From positions 124,001 through 188,000 of the forward strand of contig NZ_BDIR01000002.1 of assembly GCF_001895145.1 (NCBI RefSeq): a stretch of DNA of 64,000 nt. The letters are read 5' to 3'. Positions 8,104 to 18,390 of this stretch are shown piece by piece (the stretch's first letter is position 1; every line of letters starts with the position of its first letter). This DNA is from Arcobacter sp. LA11. GTDB lineage: Bacteria; Campylobacterota; Campylobacteria; Campylobacterales; Arcobacteraceae. A program made the position numbers and the translations under genes. The notes under the pieces were generated by a model. It did no database searches. It was given only the letters and a program-made list of their open reading frames with translations, and had not been told where the DNA came from.

Positions 8104-9687
8104 TTAAATTTCTGCGTAAGCTACAGAAATAGCAGCTTCAAGAGTTTTGATTTGTTCTAAAATATCACTTTTGATAGATTCATCAACTAAAATTACAGCT
8201 AATGCAGAATCTTTTCCACGTGCAAGTCTAAAGTCCGAGATATTAATATTATTATCTCCTAGAATTTGACCTACATGTCCAATAAAACCAGGGATATCTG
8301 AGTTTCTTAATAAAATCATTTTCCCTTTAGGTTCAACATCAAAATCGAAACCATTTAATTCTACAATTCTTTGTACATCTTCATCAAACACAGTACCAGA
8401 AATAGTATTTACACCTTTTTCTGTTGTTATTTTTACAGTAACTTTATTACTGTATCCACTACAATGGTTGATTTCACAAGAATCAAATTTAATACCTTTT
8501 TCTTCTGCTAAGAATTTTGCATTTACGTAGTTTACTTCATCTCCTGCTGAAACACTTAATGCTCCAACAGTAGCAAATGTACATAAAGATTCTAAATATT
8601 CTTTAATTTCACCATGTGCACAAACTGAAATAGATCTAATTGCAGATTTATCTGATTGCGCAGAAAGAAATGCCATCTTTTGAGTTAATTCAATATATGG
8701 CTTAACAAATGATGGGATTTTACTCTCATCAATTGGTAAGTTAAGAGCATTTGGATATGCAATACCTCTTGCAGATTCAATAGCATTTTCAGCTGCTTGA
8801 GTTGCAATTTTTCTTTGAGATTCTCTTGTATTTGCACCTAAGTGAGCAGTTACAGTAATATTTGGTAAATCTAAAAGTTTATTGTCAGTTGCAGGTTCTT
8901 TGATAAATACATCAATTCCTGCCATTGCAATTTTCCCAGATTTAAGGTTATTATATAATGCATCTTCATTATATAATCCACCTCTTGCACAGTTGATTAG
9001 GATAACTCCATCTTTCATCTTTGCAATTTCTTCTTCACCAATCATATTGATTGTTTCTGGATTTTTTGGAGTATGTATTGTAATAATATCACAGTCTAAA
9101 ATATCATTAAAATCTGTTGTATATCCAATACCTAAATCAGTTGCTTTTGTTGAAGGAATATATGGGTCGTAAGTTATTACGTCCATTTCAAATGATTTAG
9201 CTCTTAATGCAACTCTATGCCCAATGTTACCAAAACCGATAACACCAAGTTTTTTACCATAAAGTTCATTTCCATACCAATCTTCTCTTTTCCATACTCG
9301 GTCTTGTTTCAATTGGTTATGTGCATAAGGAAATTTTCTCATACAAGATAGCATGTGCGCCATAGTTAATTCAACAGCAGCAATCGTGTTTGCTGTTGGA
9401 ACGTTCATAGCAATGATTCCTCTTTTGCTACAACCTTCCATATCAACGTTATCATAACCTACACCTGCTCTAATAATAGCTTTTAGGTTAACTGCCGCAC
9501 TTAAAAATTTCTCATCAACATCAGTTGAACTTCTAGTAATTGCTACGTCTGCATCTTTAACTACATCTAAAAGTGCAGTTTTATCAATATCAGCAGCATA
9601 TACATAGTTGATATCTTCTGTATTTTGTAAGATATTTAAACCATCTTCATGAATATGATCGCAAACTACGATTGTATGTTTACTCAT
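8104..9687 (-). CDS. serA: D-3-phosphoglycerate dehydrogenase
   Basis: It catalyses the first step of serine synthesis, NAD-dependent oxidation of 3-phosphoglycerate. At 527 residues it is the long form: catalytic/NAD domain with GFGNIGHRVALRAKSF near residue 150, INCARGGLYNEDAL (catalytic Arg), IDVFIKEPA (Glu) and TVTAHLGANTRE (His), then the intervening ASB domain. A C-terminal ACT domain at about 455-527 (LLRNSDIPGFIGHVG) probably gives serine feedback control. It has an AAGGA site and lies 17 bases after rpsA, as in Campylobacter. Confidence 0.97.
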   Translation of the reverse strand: MSKHTIVVCDHIHEDGLNILQNTEDINYVYAADIDKTALLDVVKDADVAITRSSTDVDEKFLSAAVNLKAIIRAGVGYDNVDMEGCSKRGIIAMNVPTANTIAAVELTMAHMLSCMRKFPYAHNQLKQDRVWKREDWYGNELYGKKLGVIGFGNIGHRVALRAKSFEMDVITYDPYIPSTKATDLGIGYTTDFNDILDCDIITIHTPKNPETINMIGEEEIAKMKDGVILINCARGGLYNEDALYNNLKSGKIAMAGIDVFIKEPATDNKLLDLPNITVTAHLGANTRESQRKIATQAAENAIESARGIAYPNALNLPIDESKIPSFVKPYIELTQKMAFLSAQSDKSAIRSISVCAHGEIKEYLESLCTFATVGALSVSAGDEVNYVNAKFLAEEKGIKFDSCEINHCSGYSNKVTVKITTEKGVNTISGTVFDEDVQRIVELNGFDFDVEPKGKMILLRNSDIPGFIGHVGQILGDNNINISDFRLARGKDSALAVILVDESIKSDILEQIKTLEAAISVAYAEI

Positions 9688-9704
9688 TTTATAAAAATCC
9701 TTAA

Positions 9705-11357
9705 TTATTTAATTTGATCTTTTAATAAATCACCTAAAGTCATTGATGAATCATCATTAACAGCTTTTAGTACTTCTCTTTCTTGTTGTTGCTCTAATCT
9801 TTTTACAGATAATCTAACTCTATTTTTTCTAGTATCAATATTTACAACAACAGCTTCCAGCTCATCACCTGCATTAACTTCTTCATTTTCTAGTGGTCCA
9901 AAGTCTTCGTTTCTAATAAGTCCGTCTAAGTTATCTTCTAATTTAATGAAAATACCAAAGTCTTTTTTATCTTTAACAGCACCTTTTACAATATCACCAA
10001 TTTTATGAGTATTTTGGAAGTTTTTAGCTGGAGAGTCAGCAATTTCTTTAACTGATAATGAGATATTTTCTTTTTCTCTATCAATTTTGATAATCTTAAC
10101 TTCTACTTCGTCACCTTTTTTGTAAAGTGATTTACATTTAGCATTTGATTCCCAAGATGCTTCTTCGTTATGTAATAATCCATCAACTTCACCAATAGTA
10201 ACAAATGCACCAAAGTCAGTTAAAGTAGCAATTTTACCATTTACAACATCACCAACTTTAAATTCTTTAGTGAATTTAGCGAATGGTTTTTCTTGTAAGT
10301 TTTTTAAAGATACTCTTAATCTTTTTTGCTCAACATTTAATTCAATAACTTCAACATTAACTTCTTCACCTAATGTTAATAAATCTTTTGGATTTTTAAG
10401 GTTTTTATTCCATGAAATTTCAGAAATATGTAATAAACCTTCGATGTCATTCCCTAAGTCAACAAATGCACCATATGATTCAAAGTTAGAAACAGTAACA
10501 GTAATTGTATCACCAACTTCTAATTCGTCTTTGATTTCTTCCCAAGGGTTTGCAAGTGCAGCTTTGATTGATAATGATAAGTGTTGTTTTGCTTTATCGT
10601 AAGATAATACAACAACAGAAACTTCATCACCTTCATCATAGTAATTAGCTGGGTTAACTGGACCTTTGTAAGAGATTTCATTGTAGTTAACTAAACCATC
10701 AATTCCACCTAAATCAATAAACATACCATAAGAAGTAATTTTCTTAACAATTCCGTTTACTGGCTCATTTTTCTCTAAGATTTCATTTACTTTTGCATCT
10801 TTTTGTAATTTTGATTCTTCAATTAATTTTTTTCTAGATACAATAATTGAGTTTTGTGCAGCATTTACTTTTAAAACTTTTGCTTTAACTTTTTTCCCAA
10901 CTGCACCATGAGTTTTTAAGTAAGATTGAGCCATAGGCATGAAGTATTCTAACCCAGTTTCATCTTCAATAATAAATCCACCTCTGTTTTTAACAGAAAT
11001 GATTTTACCTTCGATTGTAACTTCTTCTACATCTTCACCGTGTTCTTTTACAAACGTGTCAAATTTCTCTTTTTGAAGAACTTTTTTATAAGAAATAGAT
11101 GGTCTTTCACCTTTATTTCCCATTAACATTACAGGGATTGTATCCCCATCTTTGAATTGTACTTCACCATTAATTGTAATTTCAGAAAGGTATAACTTTC
11201 CTTCAATTTTTTGACCAACGTCAACAAGTACACTATCACCAGTAATTTCTACAATTACACCATCAACTACAGAGTTGTTTTCAGCATTCTCAAAAGACTC
11301 ATTAAGCATTTGCTCAAAGTCAAAGTCTTCACCAATTTCAATATCTTCGATACCCAT
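9705..11357 (-). CDS. rpsA: 30S ribosomal protein S1
   Basis: S1 binds mRNA on the small subunit. The 550-residue protein is built of about six tandem S1/OB repeats, recognisable by repeated GxV-x(5)-GxFVxL-x-G-x-xGL segments such as VKKITSYGMFIDLGGIDGL, VSNFESYGAFVDLGNDIEGL and IATLTDFGAFVTIGEVDGL. The first two repeats are the more divergent ribosome-binding ones. AAGGAATAAA precedes ATG 11357 and a promoter of its own lies at about 11400, fitting its high expression within the longer pheS-serA run. Confidence 0.97.
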   Translation of the reverse strand: MGIEDIEIGEDFDFEQMLNESFENAENNSVVDGVIVEITGDSVLVDVGQKIEGKLYLSEITINGEVQFKDGDTIPVMLMGNKGERPSISYKKVLQKEKFDTFVKEHGEDVEEVTIEGKIISVKNRGGFIIEDETGLEYFMPMAQSYLKTHGAVGKKVKAKVLKVNAAQNSIIVSRKKLIEESKLQKDAKVNEILEKNEPVNGIVKKITSYGMFIDLGGIDGLVNYNEISYKGPVNPANYYDEGDEVSVVVLSYDKAKQHLSLSIKAALANPWEEIKDELEVGDTITVTVSNFESYGAFVDLGNDIEGLLHISEISWNKNLKNPKDLLTLGEEVNVEVIELNVEQKRLRVSLKNLQEKPFAKFTKEFKVGDVVNGKIATLTDFGAFVTIGEVDGLLHNEEASWESNAKCKSLYKKGDEVEVKIIKIDREKENISLSVKEIADSPAKNFQNTHKIGDIVKGAVKDKKDFGIFIKLEDNLDGLIRNEDFGPLENEEVNAGDELEAVVVNIDTRKNRVRLSVKRLEQQQEREVLKAVNDDSSMTLGDLLKDQIK

Positions 11358-11398
11358 TTTATTCCTTCGTATTAACCGTTTTTTATTAAATGGTGATG

Positions 11399-11404
11399 AT
11401 TATA
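11399..11404 (-). promoter_or_regulatory. -10 box of the rpsA promoter
   Basis: On the minus strand CGATATAATC contains a perfect TATAAT, about 42 bases before the rpsA ATG, in the 73-base gap after ispH. No clear -35 is visible, as usual in Campylobacterota. Confidence 0.65.
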
Positions 11405-11430
11405 TCGAAATTTTACTTAAATGTAATTTT

Positions 11431-12264
11431 TTAGTATTTTTCTATTTCATTTACTACTTGTTGAATTATCCAGTCAGGGGTCGAAGCTCCAGCAGTTATA
11501 CCACATAAAGTTTTGTTTTTGAACCATGAAGAATCAAGTTCAGAAGAGTTTTCAATTAAATAAGAATTTTTACAACTTTCTAAACAAATTGAATGAAGTT
11601 GTTTTGTATTTGAAGAGTTTTTACCTCCAATTACAACCATGATATCTACCTCTTTTGATAGTTCACGTGCTGCATCTTGATTTTCAAATGTTGCATCACA
11701 AATTGTATTAAATACTCTAACTTCTTTATTTTTTAGAATAAGATTATTTACTATTTCTAAGTAGACTTCTTTTTTCTTAGTTGTTTGTGCAATAGTAGCC
11801 ACTTTATCGTATTTAAAAGAGACTTTATCTAAATCTTTAGGTGTTAATACTACATGGACATCATCTTGGTTTTTACCATAAGATTTAACCCCTTTAACTT
11901 CAGGATGTTCTTCGTCACCAAAAATTACAATAGAGTAATCTTTTTCTGACATTTTTTTTACAATTTGTTGTGGTGTTGTTACAAATGGACAAGTAGCATT
12001 TATTACTTTTGCGTCTTTTTGTCTTAAGTTTTTTAAATCATCTTTAGGAATACCATGTGTTCTTATAATTACTGTATCATCAGGTTTTACGTCAGTTAAA
12101 TTATTATAGAGTCCAACATTATAATCATTTTTTAATCTATCAATTTCATTTTGGTTATGAATTAGAGGTCCCATTGTAGCAGAGTCTTGATATCCTTCTG
12201 CAATTTTAATTGCTCTTTTTACACCAAAACAAAAACCATAACTTGATGCTAATCTAACTTTCAT
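11431..12264 (-). CDS. ispH: 4-hydroxy-3-methylbut-2-enyl diphosphate reductase IspH
   Basis: The last MEP-pathway enzyme, an iron-sulfur protein making IPP and DMAPP. All three cluster cysteines are seen: SSYGFCFGVKRA (Cys12), NATCPFVTTPQQI, and FNTICDATFENQDA; the substrate His motifs are in IRTHGIPK and GDEEHPEV, and SSNTKQLHSI is the diphosphate-binding Ser/Asn loop. Length 277 matches the Campylobacter form. Its start is preceded by a 31-base hairpin-forming element that contains the Shine-Dalgarno and is shared with thrC. Confidence 0.97.
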   Translation of the reverse strand: MKVRLASSYGFCFGVKRAIKIAEGYQDSATMGPLIHNQNEIDRLKNDYNVGLYNNLTDVKPDDTVIIRTHGIPKDDLKNLRQKDAKVINATCPFVTTPQQIVKKMSEKDYSIVIFGDEEHPEVKGVKSYGKNQDDVHVVLTPKDLDKVSFKYDKVATIAQTTKKKEVYLEIVNNLILKNKEVRVFNTICDATFENQDAARELSKEVDIMVVIGGKNSSNTKQLHSICLESCKNSYLIENSSELDSSWFKNKTLCGITAGASTPDWIIQQVVNEIEKY

Positions 12265-12270
12265 ATATAA

Positions 12271-12301
12271 TCCTTAAAAATTGTCCCAATTTTTAAGGGA
12301 C
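12271..12301 (-). repeat. 31-bp leader element, copy 1 (before ispH)
   Basis: Read on the minus strand, a perfect 12-bp inverted repeat CCTTAAAAATTG / CAATTTTTAAGG with loop GGA (arms 12298-12287 and 12283-12272) places the Shine-Dalgarno AAGGA in the 3' arm, 6 bases before the ispH ATG. An alternative stem GTCCC / GGGAC (12301-12297 and 12287-12283) is followed by AATTTTT and would free the Shine-Dalgarno. The two folds exclude each other. A 30/31 identical copy stands before thrC at 30007-30037. Confidence 0.8.
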
Positions 12302-12327
12302 CTTTATTCTATACTTTCTTTAAAGAG

Positions 12328-12344
12328 AAGAACGAGTTGTTCTT
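12328..12344 (-). terminator. Weak hairpin at the aroA stop
   Basis: A 6-bp stem AAGAAC / GTTCTT with a 5-base loop begins at the aroA stop codon. It lacks a long T-run, so it is at best a partial terminator or an mRNA-end stabiliser between aroA and ispH. Confidence 0.35.
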
Positions 12345-13623
12345 AGTTTCTTAGCGAGTCTAATATTTCTTTAAAGTTTGGAAATGAAGTTAAAATACAA
12401 TCTACATCTTCTACTTCCATATCACAATTAAGACCAGCAACTGCAAAACTCATTGCAATTCTATGATCACCATGTGAGTTTATAATAGCTTTATTTAGTG
12501 TTCCACCTGTTATTTCATATCCATCTTTATATTCACTGTATGTAACACCACATTTTTTTAGGTTTGAAACTACAGCTTCAATTCTATCTGATTCTTTAAC
12601 TCTTAGTTCTTCAGCATTTTTTACAAGTGATTTACCATTTGCTAAAGACATTGCAATAGAAAGTGCTGGAAGTTCATCAATAAGCCAAGAGATATTATCT
12701 TCAACAGTTACACCATTTAATTCTTGGTGCTTTATTTCAATATCACCAATTGGTTCATATACATTTTCTTTTTCAATAAAATTAACTTCTGCACCCATTT
12801 TCTTTAAAACTTGATAAGCTTCAATTCTTGTTGGGTTTAAAGTAACATTTTTGATTACTACTCTTGAGTTAGGAGTGATTGCTGCTGCTACTGCAAAAAA
12901 GAATCCAGAGCTAGGATCAGTTGGAACTGTAATATTAAGTGGTTTAAGTGGTCCTGCTAAAGGGTGAATATTAATAAATCCATCTTTATCATTTTCTAGC
13001 TTTGCACCCATACCTTTTAACATTCTTTCAGTGTGGTCACGTGTAAGTTCATTTTCTTTATATTTTGAAACTCCATTAGCTCTAAGTGCAGCAAGTATCA
13101 TTGCTGATTTTACTTGTGCAGAATCTACAGGTGAGTGATAAGTAAATGGTTTTAACTCTTTAACTCCTCTGATAAATAAAGGAGCTTTATTACCATCTTC
13201 TCTTCCATCAATATTTGCACCAATACTTCTTAATGGATTAGCAACTCTTTTCATTGGTCGCTCTCTAAGATACTTATCACCAGTTACAGTAAAAGCACCA
13301 TCTACAGAAGCTAAAAGACCACAAAATAGTCTCATTCCTGTTCCTGAGTTACCACAATCTAAAATATCACTAGGTTCTGTTAATTTATTAGTTGGTGTAA
13401 TTGTTACAGATGAACCTTCTCTTTTAACTTTTGCACCAAGTTGTTCTACTATATTCAAAGAGTTTATAGTATCTTCTGCTGTTAGAAAGTTTTTTATATA
13501 TGAAGTTTCATTAGAAAAAAGTGAAAACATTGCACATCTATGAGATATTGATTTATCACTTGCAATTGAATTTATTTCAATATTAAACGCTTTATCTAGT
13601 CTTTTTATGTTAAAGTTGTCCAC
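12343..13623 (-). CDS. aroA: 3-phosphoshikimate 1-carboxyvinyltransferase (EPSP synthase)
   Basis: It joins shikimate-3-phosphate to PEP in the shikimate pathway. Conserved blocks are [15 protein letters not shown] near residue 22, [12 protein letters not shown] (about 91), [26 protein letters not shown], the loop [11 protein letters not shown], and [15 protein letters not shown] near the C-terminus. Length 426 is complete. It starts at GTG 13623 with AAAGGAAAAAA in front, 17 bases after pheT, and continues the pheS-pheT-aroA-ispH-rpsA order of Campylobacter. Confidence 0.97.
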   Translation of the reverse strand: MDNFNIKRLDKAFNIEINSIASDKSISHRCAMFSLFSNETSYIKNFLTAEDTINSLNIVEQLGAKVKREGSSVTITPTNKLTEPSDILDCGNSGTGMRLFCGLLASVDGAFTVTGDKYLRERPMKRVANPLRSIGANIDGREDGNKAPLFIRGVKELKPFTYHSPVDSAQVKSAMILAALRANGVSKYKENELTRDHTERMLKGMGAKLENDKDGFINIHPLAGPLKPLNITVPTDPSSGFFFAVAAAITPNSRVVIKNVTLNPTRIEAYQVLKKMGAEVNFIEKENVYEPIGDIEIKHQELNGVTVEDNISWLIDELPALSIAMSLANGKSLVKNAEELRVKESDRIEAVVSNLKKCGVTYSEYKDGYEITGGTLNKAIINSHGDHRIAMSFAVAGLNCDMEVEDVDCILTSFPNFKEILDSLRN

Positions 13624-13640
13624 TTTTTTCCTTTTAAGTT

Positions 13641-15965
13641 TTAGTCTCTAAGTCCAATACTTAGTTTATTATTTAAATTTTCTAGAATTTTATTCATAGT
13701 TGATGTAATATCTTCTTCTTCTAAAGTTTTAGTATCATTTTGTAAGACAAATCTAATAGTTAAACTTTCGTTTTCACCTAATTTTTCATCAGAGTAGATA
13801 TCAATTAAGTTAAATTGCTTAATATTCTCATCTTTTATAGAGTTAATTACATTTTTGATTTCTCTATATTCCATAGTTTTTGGAGTGATAATACTTAAGT
13901 CTTTTTTTGAAGCTTGAAATTTAGAATAAGATTCTGTTTTGATTAAATCATTTTTGATTTTATCAAAATCAATTTCAGCTATAAATGTATCACTTAAATT
14001 ATAATCATCTGCAACACTTGGATGAAGTTTAGAAATAAATCCAATTTCTTCATTATCAACAAGTATAGTTGCATTTTGATATGGATGTGCTAAATCATTT
14101 GGTACTTTTTTCATAGGTTCTAAATCAAATTTTCCAACTGTATTTAATACTTTTGTAGCAAATTCAAAAAAGTCAATATTTTCTGGTTTTCCAGAGTTTG
14201 AAATAGACTCAATTTCTTTCGCTCCACTAAAAACAAATGAAATTTTTGTACTTTCATTTCTATTTATATCAAATATTTTTCCTATTTCAAAAAATGAAGC
14301 AGATTTGAATCCTAATTTAGAATTATTTGAACATGCTTCTATTAAATTTACTAAGATTGTAGTTCTAAATGTATCAAGTTCTTTAACAATTGGATTTAAA
14401 ATATCTAAGTTATCTTGAACTACAGGAAGAGAGTATTTTTTTAATATATCTCTATTTGCGAATACATAAGTTAACGTTTCGTAAAAACCATTTTCTATTG
14501 CTTTTGCTCTTAATTTGTTTTTCTTTACTAAGTTATGAGAAGTTTGATTGATTCTATTTACTTCATCAATTGCAAGTGGTTTAGCTTGAATATTATCAAT
14601 TCCTACTATTCTTACAACCTCTTCAGTGACATCTGCAATATTTTTTATATCATGTCTAAATAGTGGAATTTGAATAGATAAAACACCATTTGCTCCATCT
14701 TTAACTTCAAATCCAAGAGAACTTAAAATTTTTTCTATTGTAATTTTTTCAATTTCTTGTCCGATAATAGAGTTGATTTTATTTACACTTACGTCTAATG
14801 TAAGTTTTTCATTAAAATCAGTATAAGACTCTTTTCCATTAAATACTTTTGCTCCAAAAGTAGAAATTAAAGAACAAAAAGAATCAATTCCTTTTTCAAT
14901 ATATGGCTCACTACCTCTTGAACTTTTGTAATATACATCTCCAGTTTTTCTTTTTGTTTCAAAAACTTTCTTAGAAATAGTTTCTGGATTGATATATGAA
15001 GCTTCGATTATGTATTCATTATTTTCATCTAAACTTATGTCTGTATGTTCAATACAGACTGTACTTAAATTCTCTTTTCCAATTACTACATCAAAACCTT
15101 GTACATCTTTTTTAATATCAATAGTTGCAATACCTTTTATAACTTTTGCATCTTTTTTTGCATAGGCATTTAATATAACACCAGTTGAGTGAGTTATATA
15201 AGTAATTGCGTCATTTAAGTCATTTTCTTTGAATTTATCAATAACTCCTACTCTTAATTTATAAACTAATGGAAGTTTAAAATCAGAAGTATTTACTACA
15301 GTATAAATATATTTACTATCAATGTCATTTGAACTTTCAACTTCTAAAACTTGACCAATTCCTAAATCGTTATAAGTAATTGTAAAATCTTGTTCTTTTA
15401 AAGGAATAGTATAAAATGCTGATAGTTCTCTTGCAACACCATTTATACTTAAACAGTCACCTCTATTTGCAGTAAGTTCGATTTCAATTACATCATCGTT
15501 AAATAATGGATATTCAGATAATTCTTTACCAATAACTAAGTCACCAATAGATTCATCAAGTTCTAATATTCCATCGTTTAATTTAGCAAGTCCTATTTCA
15601 GTTGATGAACAAATCATTCCATTTGATTCAACACCTCTTAGTTTTGCTGCTTTGATCTTAAAGTCTGCACTTAATTTGCAACCAACAGTTGCAACAGGTA
15701 CATATTGTCCTGCATCTACATTTTTTGCACCACAAACTATTTGAACAGTTTCTGAACCTATATCAACTTGACAAATATTTAATTTATCTGCATCAGGATG
15801 TTTCTCTTTTTCTAAAACTTTTCCAACTACAACACCTGGAACAATTCTTTGTTCTTCTAAACTATCAACTTCTAAACCAATAGAGTTTAAAGTCTTACAG
15901 ATACTATCTGTAGATATATTTGAAATATCTATATATTCTTGTAACCACGATCTTGTAACTATCAT
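13641..15965 (-). CDS. pheT: Phenylalanyl-tRNA synthetase beta chain
   Basis: The editing and tRNA-binding subunit of the alpha2-beta2 enzyme. Domains in order: an OB-type tRNA-binding domain with [20 protein letters not shown] and QIVCGAKNV (residues about 43-85), the B3/B4 editing region, B5 (about 400-480), a catalytic-like core, and a C-terminal anticodon-binding FDX-ACB fold ([12 protein letters not shown]). Length 774 is usual. Its ATG overlaps the pheS stop by 4 bases, which fits stoichiometric synthesis. Confidence 0.97.
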   Translation of the reverse strand: MIVTRSWLQEYIDISNISTDSICKTLNSIGLEVDSLEEQRIVPGVVVGKVLEKEKHPDADKLNICQVDIGSETVQIVCGAKNVDAGQYVPVATVGCKLSADFKIKAAKLRGVESNGMICSSTEIGLAKLNDGILELDESIGDLVIGKELSEYPLFNDDVIEIELTANRGDCLSINGVARELSAFYTIPLKEQDFTITYNDLGIGQVLEVESSNDIDSKYIYTVVNTSDFKLPLVYKLRVGVIDKFKENDLNDAITYITHSTGVILNAYAKKDAKVIKGIATIDIKKDVQGFDVVIGKENLSTVCIEHTDISLDENNEYIIEASYINPETISKKVFETKRKTGDVYYKSSRGSEPYIEKGIDSFCSLISTFGAKVFNGKESYTDFNEKLTLDVSVNKINSIIGQEIEKITIEKILSSLGFEVKDGANGVLSIQIPLFRHDIKNIADVTEEVVRIVGIDNIQAKPLAIDEVNRINQTSHNLVKKNKLRAKAIENGFYETLTYVFANRDILKKYSLPVVQDNLDILNPIVKELDTFRTTILVNLIEACSNNSKLGFKSASFFEIGKIFDINRNESTKISFVFSGAKEIESISNSGKPENIDFFEFATKVLNTVGKFDLEPMKKVPNDLAHPYQNATILVDNEEIGFISKLHPSVADDYNLSDTFIAEIDFDKIKNDLIKTESYSKFQASKKDLSIITPKTMEYREIKNVINSIKDENIKQFNLIDIYSDEKLGENESLTIRFVLQNDTKTLEEEDITSTMNKILENLNNKLSIGLRD

Positions 15966-16960
15966 CTAAACTGTCCTAATAATCTTAAATCACTTTCAAA
16001 TAGAGATCTTAAATCTCCAATGTTATGTATTAACATTGCAAATCTTTCTACACCTAAACCAAAGGCATAACCAGATTTATTTTCATATCCTACTGCTTTA
16101 AATACATTTTCATCAACAACACCACACCCAAGAACTTCTAACCATCCTGTATGGGAACAAACTCTACATCCATCGCCTTTACAGAATACACATGAAATAT
16201 CAACTTCTGCTGATGGTTCAGTAAATGGGAAAAATGAAGGTCTAAATCTAACATCAACATCTCCAAACATATGATGTAAAAACTCTACTAATACATGTTT
16301 TAAGTTTGCAAATGAAATTTTGTCAGCTTCATCAACCACCAATGCTTCTATTTGGTGGAACATTGGAGTATGAGTTAAATCAAAATCTCTTCTAAATACT
16401 GTACCTGGTGCAATCATTCTGATTGGGGTATCTTTATCTTGACCTAACATTGTTCTTATTTGAACTGGTGAAGTATGAGTTCTTAAAAGAGTATAATCTT
16501 TGTTATAAAAAGTATCTTGCATATCTCGTGCTGGATGATATTTTGGAAGGTTTAATGCTTCAAAATTATGAAAATCATCTTCTACTAATGGACCTTCTTC
16601 AACTGCAAAATTAAGATTTTGGAAATACTCAATGATTCTATCCATTGTTAATGTTACTGGGTGAACAGCACCACAAGTAAGTTCATTATTGAATTTTGTA
16701 ACATCAATTTTTTCTTCTTTTAATTTTTTTTCTAAAGCTTCTTTTTCTAAAATTACTTTTTTAGTCTCTAAAGCTTCTGTTATTTCTGATTTTTGTTTAT
16801 TTAAATTTGCTGCAAATTCTTTTTTTTCTGGACCTGGTATATCCTTCATTTTTGCAAATTGTGCAGTAATAATACCTTTTTTACCTAAAGTTTCAATTCT
16901 TAGATTTTCTAAAACTTCAAGTGAATTAGCATCGTTAATTTTGTCAAGCCATTCTTTCAC
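15962..16960 (-). CDS. pheS: Phenylalanyl-tRNA synthetase alpha chain
   Basis: The catalytic subunit, a class II synthetase. Motif 2 is at [14 protein letters not shown] and motif 3 at [15 protein letters not shown] near the C-terminus; the N-terminal coiled coil is the Lys/Glu-rich stretch up to about residue 85. A Cys-rich loop [17 protein letters not shown] is typical of bacterial PheS. It starts at GTG 16960 with GGAG upstream. Length 332 matches the family. It is the first gene of the operon running down to efp, with a TATAAT about 45 bases upstream. Confidence 0.97.
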   Translation of the reverse strand: MKEWLDKINDANSLEVLENLRIETLGKKGIITAQFAKMKDIPGPEKKEFAANLNKQKSEITEALETKKVILEKEALEKKLKEEKIDVTKFNNELTCGAVHPVTLTMDRIIEYFQNLNFAVEEGPLVEDDFHNFEALNLPKYHPARDMQDTFYNKDYTLLRTHTSPVQIRTMLGQDKDTPIRMIAPGTVFRRDFDLTHTPMFHQIEALVVDEADKISFANLKHVLVEFLHHMFGDVDVRFRPSFFPFTEPSAEVDISCVFCKGDGCRVCSHTGWLEVLGCGVVDENVFKAVGYENKSGYAFGLGVERFAMLIHNIGDLRSLFESDLRLLGQFR

Positions 16961-17003
16961 TTTTTGTTTCTCCTGATGTGGGTTGTTTTCTATATTGTTC
17001 GGG

Positions 17004-17009
17004 ATTATA
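17004..17009 (-). promoter_or_regulatory. -10 box of the pheS operon
   Basis: GTATAATCCC on the minus strand contains a perfect TATAAT, about 45 bases before the pheS GTG, in the divergent spacer with the HIT gene. Confidence 0.65.
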
Positions 17010-17033
17010 CTTAAAATTTTATTAGAGTTTGGT

Positions 17034-17039
17034 TATAAT
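17034..17039 (+). promoter_or_regulatory. -10 box of the HIT-family gene
   Basis: GGTTATAATAATT has a perfect TATAAT 28 bases before ATG 17068. It lies only 25 bases from the opposite pheS -10, so the two promoters are back to back. Confidence 0.65.
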
Positions 17040-17067
17040 AATTTTCAAACTAAATAAAGGTGTTTAC

Positions 17068-17397
17068 ATGTGTATATTTTGTAAAATTGTTAATGGAGAA
17101 ATACCTAATCAAACTGTTTTAGAAGATGAGAATTTTTTAGCGTTTAATGATATAAATCCTGCTAGAAAAGTTCATGTATTAATAATTCCAAAGGAGCATT
17201 ATGACTCTTTTGATGTTATGCCTCCAAAAGTAATGGCAGGAATGACTGAATTTATTCAAAAAGTTGCATCAAAATTAGATGTAAAAAATAGTGGTTATAG
17301 ATTAATTACAAATATTGGAGATGATGGGGGACAAGAAGTTCATCATTTACATTTTCATTTAATAGGTGGAGAGCCAGTAGGGCGTCTTGTTAGATAA
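17068..17397 (+). CDS. HIT-family nucleotide hydrolase (HINT type)
   Basis: A 109-residue HINT-like purine nucleoside phosphoramidase. The start MCIFCKIVNGEIP carries the paired Cys of the family, and the histidine triad HHLHFHLIGG lies near the C-terminus (about 98-101). ATG 17068 has AAAGG 7 bases upstream; the open frame extends 39 bases further up to ATG 17029 but would run through the -10 box, so the shorter start is chosen. Single-gene unit, convergent with accA, with the shared hairpin just at the stop. Confidence 0.92.
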   Translation: MCIFCKIVNGEIPNQTVLEDENFLAFNDINPARKVHVLIIPKEHYDSFDVMPPKVMAGMTEFIQKVASKLDVKNSGYRLITNIGDDGGQEVHHLHFHLIGGEPVGRLVR

Positions 17398-17418
17398 GTT
17401 GTAGTTTAACTACAACTT
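17396..17418. terminator. Bidirectional hairpin between HIT gene and accA
   Basis: A perfect 9-bp stem AAGTTGTAG / CTACAACTT with loop TTTAA overlaps the HIT stop and abuts the accA stop. T-runs are short on both sides, so termination strength is uncertain. Confidence 0.5.
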
Positions 17419-17419
17419 A

Positions 17420-18364
17420 CTATTTTGAATCTTCTTGAAACTTTCCTAAGTTCATTAGTTTTTCATATTTCATTTGATATCTTTGTGCTGGCGTTAATTG
17501 TTTTAACTCTTCTATAGAAGTTAAAAAATAGTCACCTAAAGCTTTTATGGCTTCATCTTTTTTTCTATGTGCACCAATTAATGGTTCATTAATTACATCG
17601 TCAACTAATTCTAAATCTTTTAAAGCTTCAGCAGTAATTTTCAATGCATTTGCAGCAGTTTCAACTTTTGCAGGGTCATTCCATAAAATTGCAGAACATC
17701 CTTCTGGAGAAATAACTGCGTAAACAGAATATCTCATCATTGCTAATTTATCAGCAACTGAAATTGCTAAAGCACCACCAGAACCACCTTCTCCAATTAC
17801 TACAGATACTGTAGGAGTAGTAAGGTCTGAAAATTCATATAAATTTTTTGCAATTGCTTCTGATTGATTTCTTTCTTCTGCACCAAGTCCTGGATATGCA
17901 CCTGGAGTGTCCACAAGCATTAAGATTGGAATATTAAACTTTTCAGCCATTCTTGCTGCTCTTAAAGCTTTTCTATATCCTTCAGGACTAGGCATACCAA
18001 AGTTTCTCATTAGCTTATTTTTAGTACCACGGCCTTTTTGTTCACCAATAACCATAACTTTTTGTTCACCAATATATCCAAGGAAACAAACAATAGCATT
18101 ATCATCATCAAAATGTCTATCACCATGAATTTCATAAGCATCAGTCATTAGTCCTCTAATATAATCCATTGCATAAGGACGATCTGGGTGACGTGCTAGT
18201 TGAAGTTTTTGATAGTCGCTTAAATTTTTAAATGTTTTTTCAACTTCTTTTTCTAGCTTTTTCTCTAATATTTCTACAGCGTGTTCATCCGATTTTGTTT
18301 TTGCAATTGTAATATCTTCTTCTAATTTTTTTATCTTGTCTTCAAAATCTAAATAAGTTGCCAA
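17420..18364 (-). CDS. accA: Acetyl-CoA carboxylase carboxyltransferase subunit alpha
   Basis: It transfers the carboxyl group from biotin to acetyl-CoA to make malonyl-CoA, with AccD (not in the window). The 314-residue protein carries the crotonase-like core: [20 protein letters not shown] (about 108-127), [34 protein letters not shown] (oxyanion region). An N-terminal coiled coil covers about the first 55 residues. Start TTG 18364 has AAGGAATAAT in front. It follows fabF by 26 bases and completes a fatty-acid gene run. Confidence 0.96.
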   Translation of the reverse strand: MATYLDFEDKIKKLEEDITIAKTKSDEHAVEILEKKLEKEVEKTFKNLSDYQKLQLARHPDRPYAMDYIRGLMTDAYEIHGDRHFDDDNAIVCFLGYIGEQKVMVIGEQKGRGTKNKLMRNFGMPSPEGYRKALRAARMAEKFNIPILMLVDTPGAYPGLGAEERNQSEAIAKNLYEFSDLTTPTVSVVIGEGGSGGALAISVADKLAMMRYSVYAVISPEGCSAILWNDPAKVETAANALKITAEALKDLELVDDVINEPLIGAHRKKDEAIKALGDYFLTSIEELKQLTPAQRYQMKYEKLMNLGKFQEDSK

Positions 18365-18390
18365 ATTATTCCTTTATTAAATAAATATTA

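Noticed and set aside
8882-9172. Open frame antisense to serA (and similar ones antisense to infB, rpsA, fabF, ilvA, metE)
   Set aside because: They mirror strongly conserved coding genes on the other strand, have no ribosome site, and give low-complexity or Ser/Phe/Ile-rich translations.
17029-17067. Upstream ATG for the HIT gene, adding 13 residues
   Set aside because: It would start before or within the -10 box; the ATG at 17068 has AAAGG at the right distance and gives the conserved N-terminus.
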